Assembly (NCBI RefSeq): GCF_000744225.1
Contig: NZ_JQLN01000001.1
Span: 744,001 to 808,000 of the forward strand
Direction of reading: 5' to 3'
DNA length: 64,000 nucleotides
From: Kitasatospora mediocidica KCTC 9733
Lineage (GTDB): Bacteria; Actinomycetota; Actinomycetes; Streptomycetales; Streptomycetaceae
Positions 25,910 to 34,247 of this stretch are shown in pieces; within the stretch, counting starts at the first letter, position 1; each line of letters starts with the position of its first letter. Below the pieces are notes generated by a model that was not told where the DNA came from, made no database searches, and saw only the letters and a program-made list of their open reading frames with translations. A program made the translations under genes and the position numbers.

Positions 25910-26787
25910 GGCTGCTCCACCCAGTTCTCGTACATCGGTCGGAGCACGGCCGGAAGCGCCTCGAACTGGGCGGCCGTCAGCAGCGGAGCGCTGTTCGCGC
26001 GCCCGTCCATGAGCTCCTCCACCAGCCGCGCGTCCGTCGAACCCGGCCGCCGGACCTCCAGGTTCAGCCACCACGGGGCGTACCGGACGGCCAGCGCGAC
26101 GCGCGTCTGGTCGGACGTGTTCGGCGCCACCGCGTGCCACAGGCGGGCGTCGAAGAGGATCGCGCTGCCGCGGCGGCCGGTCACCTGCAGTTCGCCGCTC
26201 TGGGGCGTCGCGGCCAGCTCGTCGTTGTCGCCCGTCGGGTTGCCCGGCCGGCGGTGGCTGCCCGGGACGAGCAGCGTGCCGCCGTTCTCCTCGGTGAAGT
26301 CCGTCACCATGAACAGCGCCGACAGGTGCATCACCATGTCCCCGTAGGGTTGCGGGATGTGCGCCGCGACCGTCTGGTTGTAGGGCCAGTCGCAGTGCCA
26401 GAAGCCGCGTTCGGCGCCGGGGAGCGTCACGATGCCGAAGTCGCTGGACACCCGGACGTACTCGCCGAGCAGCCGTCGGACGGCGCCGAGGACCCGGTCA
26501 TCGGCGACGAACGAGGCGTGCGCCCCCAGCCGGGCGACGATCGCGGCGGCCTTGGAGACCCGCTGGTAGCGGGTGGTGTCCGTGCTGCCGTTGCTGGTCC
26601 GGGTCCACGACTCTCCGCGGGCCTGCGCCTGGGCCCGCTCCTCGGCGAGGATGAGGTCGTGGACCAGGGGGATCTCGTCCTCGGGCATGACTCCGGGCAC
26701 CAGACACCACCCCTGGTCGCGCAACTGAGCCACGAGGGAGTCGGTTTCAGGTGGGGCAAGGCCGTCGAGGCCGGCTGGGGTGGTCAC
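25906..26787 (-). CDS. phytanoyl-CoA dioxygenase (PhyH)-family Fe(II)/2-oxoglutarate enzyme
   Basis: A 293-residue non-haem iron oxygenase. The facial triad is intact: HCD in GFWHCDWPYNQT near residues 130-132 and the distal His in LWHAVAPNTSDQTR near 217, with the Arg about ten residues later to bind 2-oxoglutarate. GGTLLVPGSHR is the usual family block. I choose the GTG at 26785-26787 because GGGAG lies 7 nt upstream; the open frame continues further but runs into the diiron gene. It should hydroxylate or otherwise oxidise an unactivated C-H position. It lies 16 bp after the diiron gene and overlaps the O-methyltransferase, clearly in one operon. Confidence 0.85.
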   Translation of the reverse strand: MTTPAGLDGLAPPETDSLVAQLRDQGWCLVPGVMPEDEIPLVHDLILAEERAQAQARGESWTRTSNGSTDTTRYQRVSKAAAIVARLGAHASFVADDRVLGAVRRLLGEYVRVSSDFGIVTLPGAERGFWHCDWPYNQTVAAHIPQPYGDMVMHLSALFMVTDFTEENGGTLLVPGSHRRPGNPTGDNDELAATPQSGELQVTGRRGSAILFDARLWHAVAPNTSDQTRVALAVRYAPWWLNLEVRRPGSTDARLVEELMDGRANSAPLLTAAQFEALPAVLRPMYENWVEQP

Positions 26788-26803
26788 TGTAGGTCTCCCT
26801 GAA

Positions 26804-27667
26804 TCACAGTTCGAGAAGGTCGGGAAACTCTCCGCGGCCGTGGCTGCGCACGGCGCCTTCGGTCTGCTCGACCGTGAGCTCGTTGAAGATGTGCAGGCGG
26901 TTCTGGTAGAGCGCGCGGATGCGCTCGCCCGCACCGTCCGTGGCCCACTGCTCCATCAGCAGTGCGGTGTAGCCGATGTGCCGGACCTCGTCCTTGACCA
27001 GGCTCTCCAGGATCCGGCGCGAGGTCGGCTTCTCCTGCGTGGGCGTGAAGCCGAAGATGATCGGGGCGAAGAGGTGCATGTGCAGCCGGGTGCGGATCTC
27101 GCCGATGTTCATCTGCACCAGGTGGTCGATCAGGTGCTCGTGCGGGACCGACACGGACGTCTTGTCCAGCGGCCGCGTCCGGATGTCCGGCATGGTGGCG
27201 GCCAGTCGCGTCCCCGCGCCGGGCGGCAGGAAGGCGGGAAACGCCGTCTCGGTGAGCCGGACGAACAGCCGGGAATGCGCGGACTCGTCCCTGGCGTGCT
27301 GGAGGACCTGCTCCGCGGCGACGTCGTCGTGGTGGACGCCCTGCCAGAGCGTGAACAGCTTCTCCGACCCCTCGCTCTCCGCCGGGCCGTTGGCCAGGGT
27401 GACGCGCGCGGCGTATCCGGGGACGGTCGTGGCGCAGTGCCAGAAGAATTCGGCATAACGCGGACGGGCGAATACCGGCTGCACATCCTGGAAGGCGGCC
27501 GTGAGTGCGTCGGTGTAGTGCGGAAGTTCGTGGTCGGTGTACTCCCTGACCACGTTCAGCAACTGCTCCAGATAGTCTTCGGGGCAGACGCGCTTGACGT
27601 AATCCTTCAACGCGGTTCGGGAGAGCGCGTCGCGGTCGCTGGTGGAACTCTCGATGCTGCTCGTCAT
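26804..27667 (-). CDS. ferritin-like diiron oxygenase
   Basis: A 287-residue helical-bundle protein with carboxylate/His pairs expected for a diiron centre: DESAHSRLF near residues 124-132, EIRTRLHMH near 190 and DEVRHIGYT near 222-230, the last containing an E-x-x-H. This resembles AurF-like N-oxygenases and other ferritin-like oxidases more than ribonucleotide reductase. AGGA lies 8 nt before the ATG at 27665-27667. It is the first gene after the precursor peptide, across a 137-bp gap rich in GC inverted repeats that could lower read-through from the highly expressed precursor. The reaction on the peptide or another substrate is unknown. Confidence 0.78.
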   Translation of the reverse strand: MTSSIESSTSDRDALSRTALKDYVKRVCPEDYLEQLLNVVREYTDHELPHYTDALTAAFQDVQPVFARPRYAEFFWHCATTVPGYAARVTLANGPAESEGSEKLFTLWQGVHHDDVAAEQVLQHARDESAHSRLFVRLTETAFPAFLPPGAGTRLAATMPDIRTRPLDKTSVSVPHEHLIDHLVQMNIGEIRTRLHMHLFAPIIFGFTPTQEKPTSRRILESLVKDEVRHIGYTALLMEQWATDGAGERIRALYQNRLHIFNELTVEQTEGAVRSHGRGEFPDLLEL

Positions 27668-27804
27668 CTCGTACGTCCTGCGGCGTAGTAGGGCGTGCTG
27701 GAAGGTGGCCCGGGCCGGCCGCGGGTGATTCCTTGCGGCCGAGCGGCCGGCCCGGGCCTTCATGCCTTCATGCCTTGGTGCCTCGGTGCTTGGTGCCTTG
27801 GTGC

Positions 27805-28068
27805 TTAGAGGGACGCCTGCTCCGGCTCGACGAAGCTGGCGTTCCACGCCCGGTACGACGCCTCGAACTGCGCCGGCTCGGTGAAGCTCGCGTTCCACGC
27901 CCGGTACGACGCCTCGAACTGCGCCGGCTCGGTGAAGCTCGCGTTCCACGCCCGGTAGGACGCCTCGAACTGCGAGAAGTCCTCGGGCATCTCGATGGTC
28001 GCGATCGCGGTGAGCGCGCCCTCCTGCTCCGGCGACAGCTCGAAATTAAGGGTGTCGGACAACTTCAT
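27805..28068 (-). CDS. RiPP precursor peptide with three tandem cores
   Basis: An 87-residue peptide. Residues 1-32 are an acidic leader (starts MKLSDTLNFELSPEQEGAL, no Cys). Residues 33-49, 50-66 and 67-83 are three near-identical 17-mers of the form QFEASYRAWNASF(T/V)EP(A/E), followed by QASL. AGGGG is 8 nt before the ATG. TTGACT-N17-TAGCGT upstream is a good promoter. The set of modifying enzymes behind it on the same strand, the leader-plus-repeat layout and the shared promoter motif with the far end of the cluster all point to a ribosomal peptide that is modified and cut into three products. The core has no Cys and one each of Tyr, Trp, Arg, Asn and Pro, with two Glu. I know no RiPP class with this enzyme set. 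Confidence 0.82.
   Translation of the reverse strand: MKLSDTLNFELSPEQEGALTAIATIEMPEDFSQFEASYRAWNASFTEPAQFEASYRAWNASFTEPAQFEASYRAWNASFVEPEQASL
27820..27972 (-). repeat. three tandem 51-bp core-encoding repeats
   Basis: Units at 27922-27972, 27871-27921 and 27820-27870 each encode one 17-residue core. The first two units have identical protein and differ at one silent base in the Ser codon before Tyr; the third differs at its end (Thr to Val, Ala to Glu). The near-identity at DNA level points to recent unequal duplication. Confidence 0.95.
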
Positions 28069-28121
28069 AGAAGTAACCCCTCGACTCGGTGCGCCACCTC
28101 GGTCCGGCAGCGCTGTCGGCG

Positions 28122-28155
28122 ACGCTAAGGAACCTTTTTTCGGCAGTCAACGACT
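28122..28155 (-). promoter_or_regulatory. precursor promoter with shared cluster motif
   Basis: Read on the minus strand, GTCGTTGACTGCCG (28155-28142) is followed by an A-tract and TAGCGT (28127-28122). TTGACT to TAGCGT spacing is 17 bp, a near-ideal promoter placing the start about 47 nt before the precursor ATG. GTC[A/G]TTGACTGCCG also occurs on the minus strand at 20472-20459, again followed by A-rich DNA. The rest of the 305-bp gap 28069-28373 holds the SARP promoter region and no gene; TAGACT at 28314-28319 is a possible -10 box for the SARP. Confidence 0.65.
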
Positions 28156-28373
28156 CGCCGCGTAAACTGCCCGAAGGGGCCAGCTTCGTCATCACGCGAA
28201 CGGTAGTCCGGTGGCGTTCTGTTCGGGCGCGGGTGCGACGAGGACTTCACGAGGGCCTCCGCCGCACCCGCCACCACGACGACCAGGCACGATGCGCCCG
28301 GACGCGACCGCTTAGACTGCGGACCCGCCCCGCGACGCAGGGGCCAGTGGGATGGGATTGGGGACGCATCGGC

Positions 28374-30656
28374 ATGGGCATACGCCTGCTCGGTCCGGTC
28401 GAGCTGCGGCATCCGGACGGCAGCCTCGCCGAGGTCGCGGGCGCCAAGCGGCGCGCGGTGCTGGCCCTGCTCGCCCTCGAACTCGGGCGCAGCGTCCCGA
28501 TCGAGCGGTTCTTCGAGATGCTCTGGGGCGACGATCCCCCCGCGCAGGCCCGGGCCGCCCTCCAGGGGCACGTCGCCGCCCTGCGCAAGGTCCTGCACGG
28601 CACCCCGTTCACGCTGCACACCCGCGCGCCCGGCTACCTGCTGAGCGGGGACGCCCAGCAGGTCGACGCCCGGCGGTTCGAGGAGCTGCTCGCCGAGGCC
28701 GAGGCCCTGACGGACCGGGCCGAGGCCGCCGGACTGTGCGAACGGGCACTCGCGCTCTGGGGCGGGGCGGCACTGGCCGACCTGCCTGACACCGAGCTGC
28801 GCCACGCGCTGGCCGGGCGACTCGACGAGACCAGGACCCGGGCCCTCACCACCTGGGCGCAATGCCTGCTCGGGCTCGACCGGGGGGCCGCGGCGATCCC
28901 GGCGCTGGAGCAGCACGTGCGCTCCGACGGGCTGCGCGAGCAGACCGTGGCGCTGCTGGTGCGCTGCCTGCACCAGGCCGGACGGTCCTCGGCCGCGCTG
29001 ACCGCCTATCACCTGGCCCGCCGCCGACTGGACGACGAGCTGGGGATGACGCCGGGACCGGCCCTCCAGGCGGCGCTGGCCGCCGTCCTGGCCGAGCCGC
29101 CGGCTGCCGGGCCCGGCCTTGGGGAGCCCGGCATCGAGGTGCCCGACCGCGTGGGGCCCGACCGCGAACGGCCGGGGGACGACGGCGGCCGAAGTCGCGG
29201 TCGCAGCGGGCCGGCCGGACGGGTCGGCGCCACGCTGACGCTGGTGCCCGTCCAGCCGCGCGTCTCGACGGAGCCGATGCCGGTGATTCCCGCGATGGAG
29301 GCGGCGGAGGCGGCGGGTTCCCCCGGCGGGCGGCCGGCGGTCCAGTCGCTGCCCCGGCAACCGCTCGGCTTCGTCGGCCGGGACGCCGAGACGCAGTGGC
29401 TGGACCGCGAGTGCGGGGCCGACCGGGTCGGCAACGGACTCGCTGTGCTGATCGGCCCGGCCGGCGTGGGCAAGACCGCCACCGCCGTGCGCTGGGCGCA
29501 CACCGCCTCCCCCGGGTTCCCGGACGGGCAACTCTTCGTCGACCTGCGGGGCTTCGACCCGGCCGGGCCGGCCGATCCGGACGAGGTGCTGGCCGGATTC
29601 CTGCGCGCCCTGGGCCTGCCGGAGGCCTCGATTCCCCAGGACCCGGCCGCGCGGGCCGCGCTCTACCGGGAGGAGACGGCACAGCGCCGGCTGCTCGTGG
29701 TGCTGGACAACGCCCACAGCGCGACCGAGATCTCCGAACTGCTGCCGGCCGGCCCCGGCTGCGCGACCGTCGTCACCAGCCGCAGCACGCTGGAGGACCT
29801 GGTGGTCACCGAGGGCGCGGCCATGCTGCGGCTGGAGACGCTCTCCGACGACGTGGCCCGGCAGCTTCTGGAGCGGATGGTCACACCCGAGCGGGTGCGC
29901 GCCGAGCGGGAGGCGGCCGTGGAGCTGGTGGCGCTCTGCGACCGGCTCCCGCTGGCCCTGCGCATCGTCGCCGGCAAGCTCGCCGCCCGCCCCGCGTGGT
30001 CGCTGGCCGACCTGGCGGCCGAGTTGCGCGACGAGCGCACCCGGCTGTCGGCGCTGGACATCCGCGGGGTCGCCAGCGTGCGCACCGGACTCTTTCTGAC
30101 GTACTGTCAACTGCCGATCGAGGCAGCCAGGTTGCTGCCCCTCCTGGCCGTCCATCCGGGCGTGGAGGTGGACGCCTGGTCGGCGGCCGCACTGCTCGAC
30201 AGCGGCCTGCCGGCCGCCCGGCAGGCGCTCGGCGCGCTGGCCGGCTACCACCTGCTCGTCGAGAGCGCCCCCGGCCGCTACCGGCGCCCCGACCTGATCC
30301 GGCTCTACAGCCAGGAGTTGAGCGCCAGCCGGGGAGCGGCCGCACAGCAGGCGGCGCACAGCAGGCTGTTGAACTACTATCTGGCCGGTGCCCACCGCTC
30401 GGCCGCCGCCCTGCGGGCCTGCGGGCAGTTCCCACGGCACCTGGAGTACCTGGCGTACCTGGAACTGCCCGACTATCCCTCGGACCGGCTTCCCCGGCTC
30501 GACGACCCGCGGGCGGCACTCGACTGGGTGCGCGCCGAACAGCCCGCGATCCGCGCCCTGCCGTCCGCCCCCACCGGCGCCTGCGGTCACCCGGAACAGG
30601 CCGCCCGGCTGGCCGAGTTGTGCGCCGCGTTGAGCGAGATCGCGCCGCTGGTCTGA
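28374..30656 (+). CDS. SARP-family regulator with NB-ARC domain
   Basis: A 760-residue regulator of the AfsR type. Residues 1-95 form the OmpR-like winged helix (MGIRLLGPVELRHPDG...), 96-240 the bacterial transcriptional activation domain, then a proline/glycine/arginine-rich linker, then an NB-ARC NTPase with Walker A IGPAGVGKTATA near 360 and Walker B LLVVLDNAHS near 445. The TPR region that follows in AfsR is missing. The ATG at 28374 has GGGGA upstream. It diverges from the precursor peptide and is the likely pathway activator; SARPs bind direct repeats near the -35 box, and the shared motif at 28142 and 20459 is a candidate target. Confidence 0.88.
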   Translation: MGIRLLGPVELRHPDGSLAEVAGAKRRAVLALLALELGRSVPIERFFEMLWGDDPPAQARAALQGHVAALRKVLHGTPFTLHTRAPGYLLSGDAQQVDARRFEELLAEAEALTDRAEAAGLCERALALWGGAALADLPDTELRHALAGRLDETRTRALTTWAQCLLGLDRGAAAIPALEQHVRSDGLREQTVALLVRCLHQAGRSSAALTAYHLARRRLDDELGMTPGPALQAALAAVLAEPPAAGPGLGEPGIEVPDRVGPDRERPGDDGGRSRGRSGPAGRVGATLTLVPVQPRVSTEPMPVIPAMEAAEAAGSPGGRPAVQSLPRQPLGFVGRDAETQWLDRECGADRVGNGLAVLIGPAGVGKTATAVRWAHTASPGFPDGQLFVDLRGFDPAGPADPDEVLAGFLRALGLPEASIPQDPAARAALYREETAQRRLLVVLDNAHSATEISELLPAGPGCATVVTSRSTLEDLVVTEGAAMLRLETLSDDVARQLLERMVTPERVRAEREAAVELVALCDRLPLALRIVAGKLAARPAWSLADLAAELRDERTRLSALDIRGVASVRTGLFLTYCQLPIEAARLLPLLAVHPGVEVDAWSAAALLDSGLPAARQALGALAGYHLLVESAPGRYRRPDLIRLYSQELSASRGAAAQQAAHSRLLNYYLAGAHRSAAALRACGQFPRHLEYLAYLELPDYPSDRLPRLDDPRAALDWVRAEQPAIRALPSAPTGACGHPEQAARLAELCAALSEIAPLV

Positions 30657-30690
30657 GGATCCACCGGGCGGGCGCGGCGCACCGCGCCGG

Positions 30691-31305
30691 TCAGGCGACG
30701 GCGCCGGAGAGTTCGCCCCGGAAAGCCTCCGCCCGGGACGCCTCGGCCTGGGCGGCCAGGACCGGTCGCAGGGCCCGGATCGCGTAGAAGTTGCGGGACT
30801 TGACCGTCCCGACCGGCACGCCCAGGACCACCGCGGCGTCCGCCACCGAACGGTCCTTGAGGTGCAGCTCGACCAGGACGTCACGGTGGTGCGGCTGGAG
30901 CTGCGCGAGGACGAGCTCCATGTCCCAGGCTGCCAGCACCTCGTCGAACGGGTCCCCCGGGACGGCACGCTCCTCGGGCGCCTCGTCCGCGACCTCCTGG
31001 GCGCGGGCGGCGGCCATCCGGAAGTGGTCGATGGCGATCCGCCGCGCGACCGTGAAGAGCCAGGGCCGGCTCTGCTCCGCTCCGCGCGAGATCGCCTCGG
31101 GGTGCTGCCAGGCTCGCAGCAGCGTCTCCTGGAGGATGTCCTCGGCCTTGCCCCGGTCGCCGCTGGTCACCCGCAGCAGGGCACGCAACAGGTAGGGGCC
31201 GTGCAGCCGGTGGATCTCGGCCAGGGTCTCCTGGTCGAGCGTGGGCTTCCGTACGACACCGGGGGTGTCGGGGAGCTTGCTGTCTGTCACGTCGAGGGTC
31301 TGCAT
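30691..31305 (-). CDS. ECF-type RNA polymerase sigma factor
   Basis: A 204-residue extracytoplasmic-function sigma factor. Region 2 includes AEDILQETLLRAWQHP and RPWLFTVARRIAIDHFR; region 4 includes LQPHHRDVLVELHLKDRSV and the helix-turn-helix VLGVPVGTVKSRNFYAIRAL. The ATG at 31303-31305 has AAGAG 8 nt upstream; a GTG two codons earlier is possible. No anti-sigma gene is adjacent. It converges with the SARP gene, 34 bp between stops, so it may or may not belong to the cluster. Confidence 0.88.
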   Translation of the reverse strand: MQTLDVTDSKLPDTPGVVRKPTLDQETLAEIHRLHGPYLLRALLRVTSGDRGKAEDILQETLLRAWQHPEAISRGAEQSRPWLFTVARRIAIDHFRMAAARAQEVADEAPEERAVPGDPFDEVLAAWDMELVLAQLQPHHRDVLVELHLKDRSVADAAVVLGVPVGTVKSRNFYAIRALRPVLAAQAEASRAEAFRGELSGAVA

Positions 31306-31515
31306 GGTCACCGCTCTTTACTTCACGTCGGCACGAACGCATCTGGGAGGCCAGGGCCCGCACGAGATTCGGCGGCTCCCCCGGCCTGTCCGACGCATCG
31401 TGCCGGGCGGCGCCAACGACGAACCAATGGATCGCCAACGTTCGCCAAGAGCCGGCGTTGGGCGTTCCTCAGCAAGAAAATTCTCAGAAACCGACGGCGA
31501 ATCTGCGACCGATCG

Positions 31516-31977
31516 TCACTGCTGAACCGTGAGAGCCAGTAGCAGGCGCTGCACACCGTCCTCACCGAACCGCTCGATCAGCACCGCCACCCAGTGCGCG
31601 GCGGCCTGCCGCTCCTGCGACGTCCAGCCGGACGCGGACGGATGCTCGTCGACCACCAACGCCTCGGCGATCAGTTGCAGTTGGACGGACGGGAGGCCTG
31701 CGGGGCCGCCGGTCGCGCCCCGCCGGGCCAGCGACCGGGCCGCCGCGATCACCTCGGCCGCCCGGGCCTGCGGCACCGCCAGGCCACCGCCGGCCGCCGG
31801 TTCACCCGACGGCGGGTCACCTGGGGCCTGCTCGGCCGCCGCTTGGCCCGCCAGCAGCCCGGCGATCACCTGACGGATCGTCAGTTCGCGCTGGGTGCGC
31901 TCGTCATCTTCGGACAGCACGCCCGCCGCCCCGGTCCGACGTCCACGCCGAGCCCACCAGTGACCACCGTCTCCCAT
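31516..31977 (-). CDS. hypothetical protein, 153 aa
   Basis: A 153-residue soluble protein with an Arg-rich N-terminus, an alanine/glycine/proline-rich middle and helical segments (TIRQVIAGLLAGQAAAEQ; SQERQAAAHWVAVLIERFGEDGVQRLLLAL). I do not recognise a domain. It diverges from the MinD-like gene over 211 bp that contain no other gene. Codon use is typical for the region. Its position beside type VII-associated genes may be meaningful, but nothing in the sequence shows it. Confidence 0.6.
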   Translation of the reverse strand: MGDGGHWWARRGRRTGAAGVLSEDDERTQRELTIRQVIAGLLAGQAAAEQAPGDPPSGEPAAGGGLAVPQARAAEVIAAARSLARRGATGGPAGLPSVQLQLIAEALVVDEHPSASGWTSQERQAAAHWVAVLIERFGEDGVQRLLLALTVQQ

Positions 31978-32188
31978 ACCGTGCTGCCGTACCGATCCCG
32001 GCCTCCGCTCGGACGAGGGCCGCTACGGATAGAAACGTGTCCCGCGTCCGGCGGGTTCACCTCCGGGCGGCGGACCGGGGGTGAACCCGAAGTGGCCGGG
32101 CGGCCGCTCGGCACCGCCGGCCTGAACGCCGCGCGGCGCCGCAGCCGTTCAGCTGGCCGGGGGCCGGAGCGACGACAGGAGGCAGCAG

Positions 32189-33400
32189 ATGGCAGGCACA
32201 GGCGGCGGAGCACCGACCGTGCAGCGGTTGGACCCGGAGGCCGACTGGCATCTCGCCCCGAACTACACCCCCGCCCACCGCGTCCCCACCGCGCGGCGAA
32301 GCGCTCCTGCGGTGACGACGCCGCCCAGGCCCGATTGGACCGAGCCACTGGACGCGCTGGGCACGATCCTGGTGCCACCGGAGGCGCGGCTCGGGAGCTG
32401 CCGCGCCGAGCCTGCCGGACCGCCGGTCCCGATGGTGCCCGCCGTCCCGCCGGTCCCCGCGCTACCGCCCCGGCCGGCTGCCGCCCCGCTCGCCGCCGAG
32501 CGCCTGCCGCGCCGCCGGTTCCCCGCGCTGGGGAGCGGCTTCGGCAGCGGCTTCGGAAGCGGCGGCGAGCAGGAGCGGATGCTGAAGCTCGCCGCCGTCC
32601 GCACACCGCTCAACCGCTGCTACCGGATCGCGGTGATCGGCCTGAGCAGCGGGATCGGCACCACCTCCGCCACCCTGGCGCTGGGCTCGACGCTGGCCGC
32701 CGAGCGCCCCGACCGGGTGGTCGCCGTGGACGCGAACCCCGCCGGGGCGGCCGGAGCGCTCGGGCGGCGGACCCACGGCAGCACCGGCGCCACCCTCGCC
32801 GACCTGCACGCCGCCGCAGCGTCGATCACCGACCACCGGGACATCCGCCGCTTCACCGCGCAGGGCGCCGGCGGCCTGGAGGTCCTGGCCCACCCCGACG
32901 ACGACGGCCTCGGACCGCTCGACCCGGTGGTCTACCGCCAGGTGATCGACCTGCTGAGCACGCAGTACCCCGTGGTCCTCAGCGACTGCGGCGCCGGCCT
33001 GTCCCCGCAGGCCCTGCGCGGGGTGCTGGACGTCACCGACCAGGTCGTGGTCACCGCCGACACCAGCGTCGACGGCGCTGCGGGCGCGGGCGGCGTGCTG
33101 GACGGTCTGGTCGCGAACGGCTACGGCGAGCTGGCGCTGCGCGCGGTCACCGTGGTCCGCGACCTCGGCGGTGGCGGACGCCGGGTCGGGGCGGACCGGC
33201 TGGTGGAGCACTTCGGGGCACGCTGCCGGGGTGTGGTGGTGCTGCCGTTCGACGACCGGCTGACCGCCGGCGCGGAGTTCGAGCCCGCCCGGCTGCGTTC
33301 CCGGACCCGCCGGGCCTGGCTGGACCTCGCGGCCCTGGTCGGCCAGGACATGGCCCGCGCCCAGCAGCGCGGCGGCGCCTGGTGCCCGCCGCTCGGCTGA
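32189..33400 (+). CDS. MinD/ParA-like protein of a type VII-type locus, P-loop lysine missing
   Basis: A 403-residue protein. Residues 1-145 are proline-rich and probably disordered; residues 148-400 have the MinD/ParA fold. The switch regions VAVDANPAG and LSDCGAG are recognisable, but the P-loop reads GLSSGIGTTSATLALG where the family has a lysine before the final Thr (GxGKTT); both signature lysines are gone. ATP hydrolysis is doubtful. AGGAGG sits 6 nt before the ATG. Long-linker MinD-like proteins (EspI and relatives) accompany ESX/type VII systems in actinobacteria, and a mycosin and an EccA-like ATPase follow on the other strand. Confidence 0.72.
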   Translation: MAGTGGGAPTVQRLDPEADWHLAPNYTPAHRVPTARRSAPAVTTPPRPDWTEPLDALGTILVPPEARLGSCRAEPAGPPVPMVPAVPPVPALPPRPAAAPLAAERLPRRRFPALGSGFGSGFGSGGEQERMLKLAAVRTPLNRCYRIAVIGLSSGIGTTSATLALGSTLAAERPDRVVAVDANPAGAAGALGRRTHGSTGATLADLHAAAASITDHRDIRRFTAQGAGGLEVLAHPDDDGLGPLDPVVYRQVIDLLSTQYPVVLSDCGAGLSPQALRGVLDVTDQVVVTADTSVDGAAGAGGVLDGLVANGYGELALRAVTVVRDLGGGGRRVGADRLVEHFGARCRGVVVLPFDDRLTAGAEFEPARLRSRTRRAWLDLAALVGQDMARAQQRGGAWCPPLG

Positions 33401-33456
33401 CCCTGCCGACCCTGCTCACCCGGCCGACCCGGCGCACCGGGCGGCCGCCGGGGCCG

Positions 33457-34236
33457 CTACCCCGCGTAGGGCGAGGCGATCGCCAACACCGTCGCGACCG
33501 CCTCGCGCACCGCCCGGGCGTGCGGCAGGGCCAGCGGCGCGCCGTCGTACGGGTGCGGCCGGACTCCGCGGTCGGCCAGCAGGTAGAGCGCCCGCAGTGT
33601 GCGCAGAGTGTTGGAGACGTGCGCGGGCACCGGTCCCGGCCTGCCGCCCGCGAACTCGGCGGCGATCGGCTCCAGCCAGCCGACCGCCTGCTGTTCCGTC
33701 AGCTCCGGACGCGTCAGGGTCAGGGCGATCGCCACGCCCAGCCGGTCGTCCTCCATGGCGTCGAACAGGTGGGTGGTCGGCGCGAGCAGCCGGGCGGCGG
33801 CCAGTTCCAGCAGCGGCACGGGGTCGGCCCGCGGGCAGCGGCCGAGGGCGCCCAGCAGGTCGGCGCCGTGCGCGACGGCGTGCAGCCAGCCCAGCTCCGC
33901 GTCGTAGCCGCGCAGGTCCGTCTCGGCCGGGTACCAGCGGGCGAACGCCTCGGCCCAGGCCGGGTCGTGGTCACCCCGGCGCACCAGGCCTGCGAGGATC
34001 AGCGGCGCGAACGTCCGGGCCTGGATCTCGGGATCGGCGAACCGGCCCGCCATCTCGGCGCCGAGCGAGCGCCGTGTCTCCACCGGGAGGTCCGGGATCC
34101 AGCGGCTCAGCAGCACGAACGCCTGGTCGTCGCGGACCACCGGATCGGCCGAGCGCAGCGCGGCGCTGAGCCCGGCGATCAGCTCCGGCGTGGGCCGGAC
34201 GGTGTCGTCGTCGAGGAGGTTCCGCCAGTCCGTCAC
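33457..34236 (-). CDS. DUF2785-domain protein
   Basis: A 259-residue helical protein with the DUF2785 signature block YDAELGWLHAVAHGADLLGAL near residues 108-128 and HEAT-like helices on both sides. The predicted start is the GTG at 34234-34236, with no convincing ribosome-binding site. A 167-bp hairpin element begins only 11 bp upstream, so the original promoter or start region may have been displaced. No function is established for this family. Confidence 0.75.
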   Translation of the reverse strand: MTDWRNLLDDDTVRPTPELIAGLSAALRSADPVVRDDQAFVLLSRWIPDLPVETRRSLGAEMAGRFADPEIQARTFAPLILAGLVRRGDHDPAWAEAFARWYPAETDLRGYDAELGWLHAVAHGADLLGALGRCPRADPVPLLELAAARLLAPTTHLFDAMEDDRLGVAIALTLTRPELTEQQAVGWLEPIAAEFAGGRPGPVPAHVSNTLRTLRALYLLADRGVRPHPYDGAPLALPHARAVREAVATVLAIASPYAG

Positions 34237-34247
34237 GCCGTTCAGCC

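Noticed and set aside
27820..27972. CRISPR array
   Set aside because: The 51-bp units are adjacent without spacers and are in frame inside a coding sequence.
21763..28068. Lasso peptide cluster
   Set aside because: The AsnB-like protein resembles a lasso cyclase, but no leader-recognition or leader-protease gene is present and the cores lack the needed N-terminal residue with Asp/Glu at position 7-9.
19684..30656. Nonribosomal peptide or polyketide cluster
   Set aside because: There is no carrier protein, condensation or ketosynthase domain; the PaaK-like enzyme alone is not enough.
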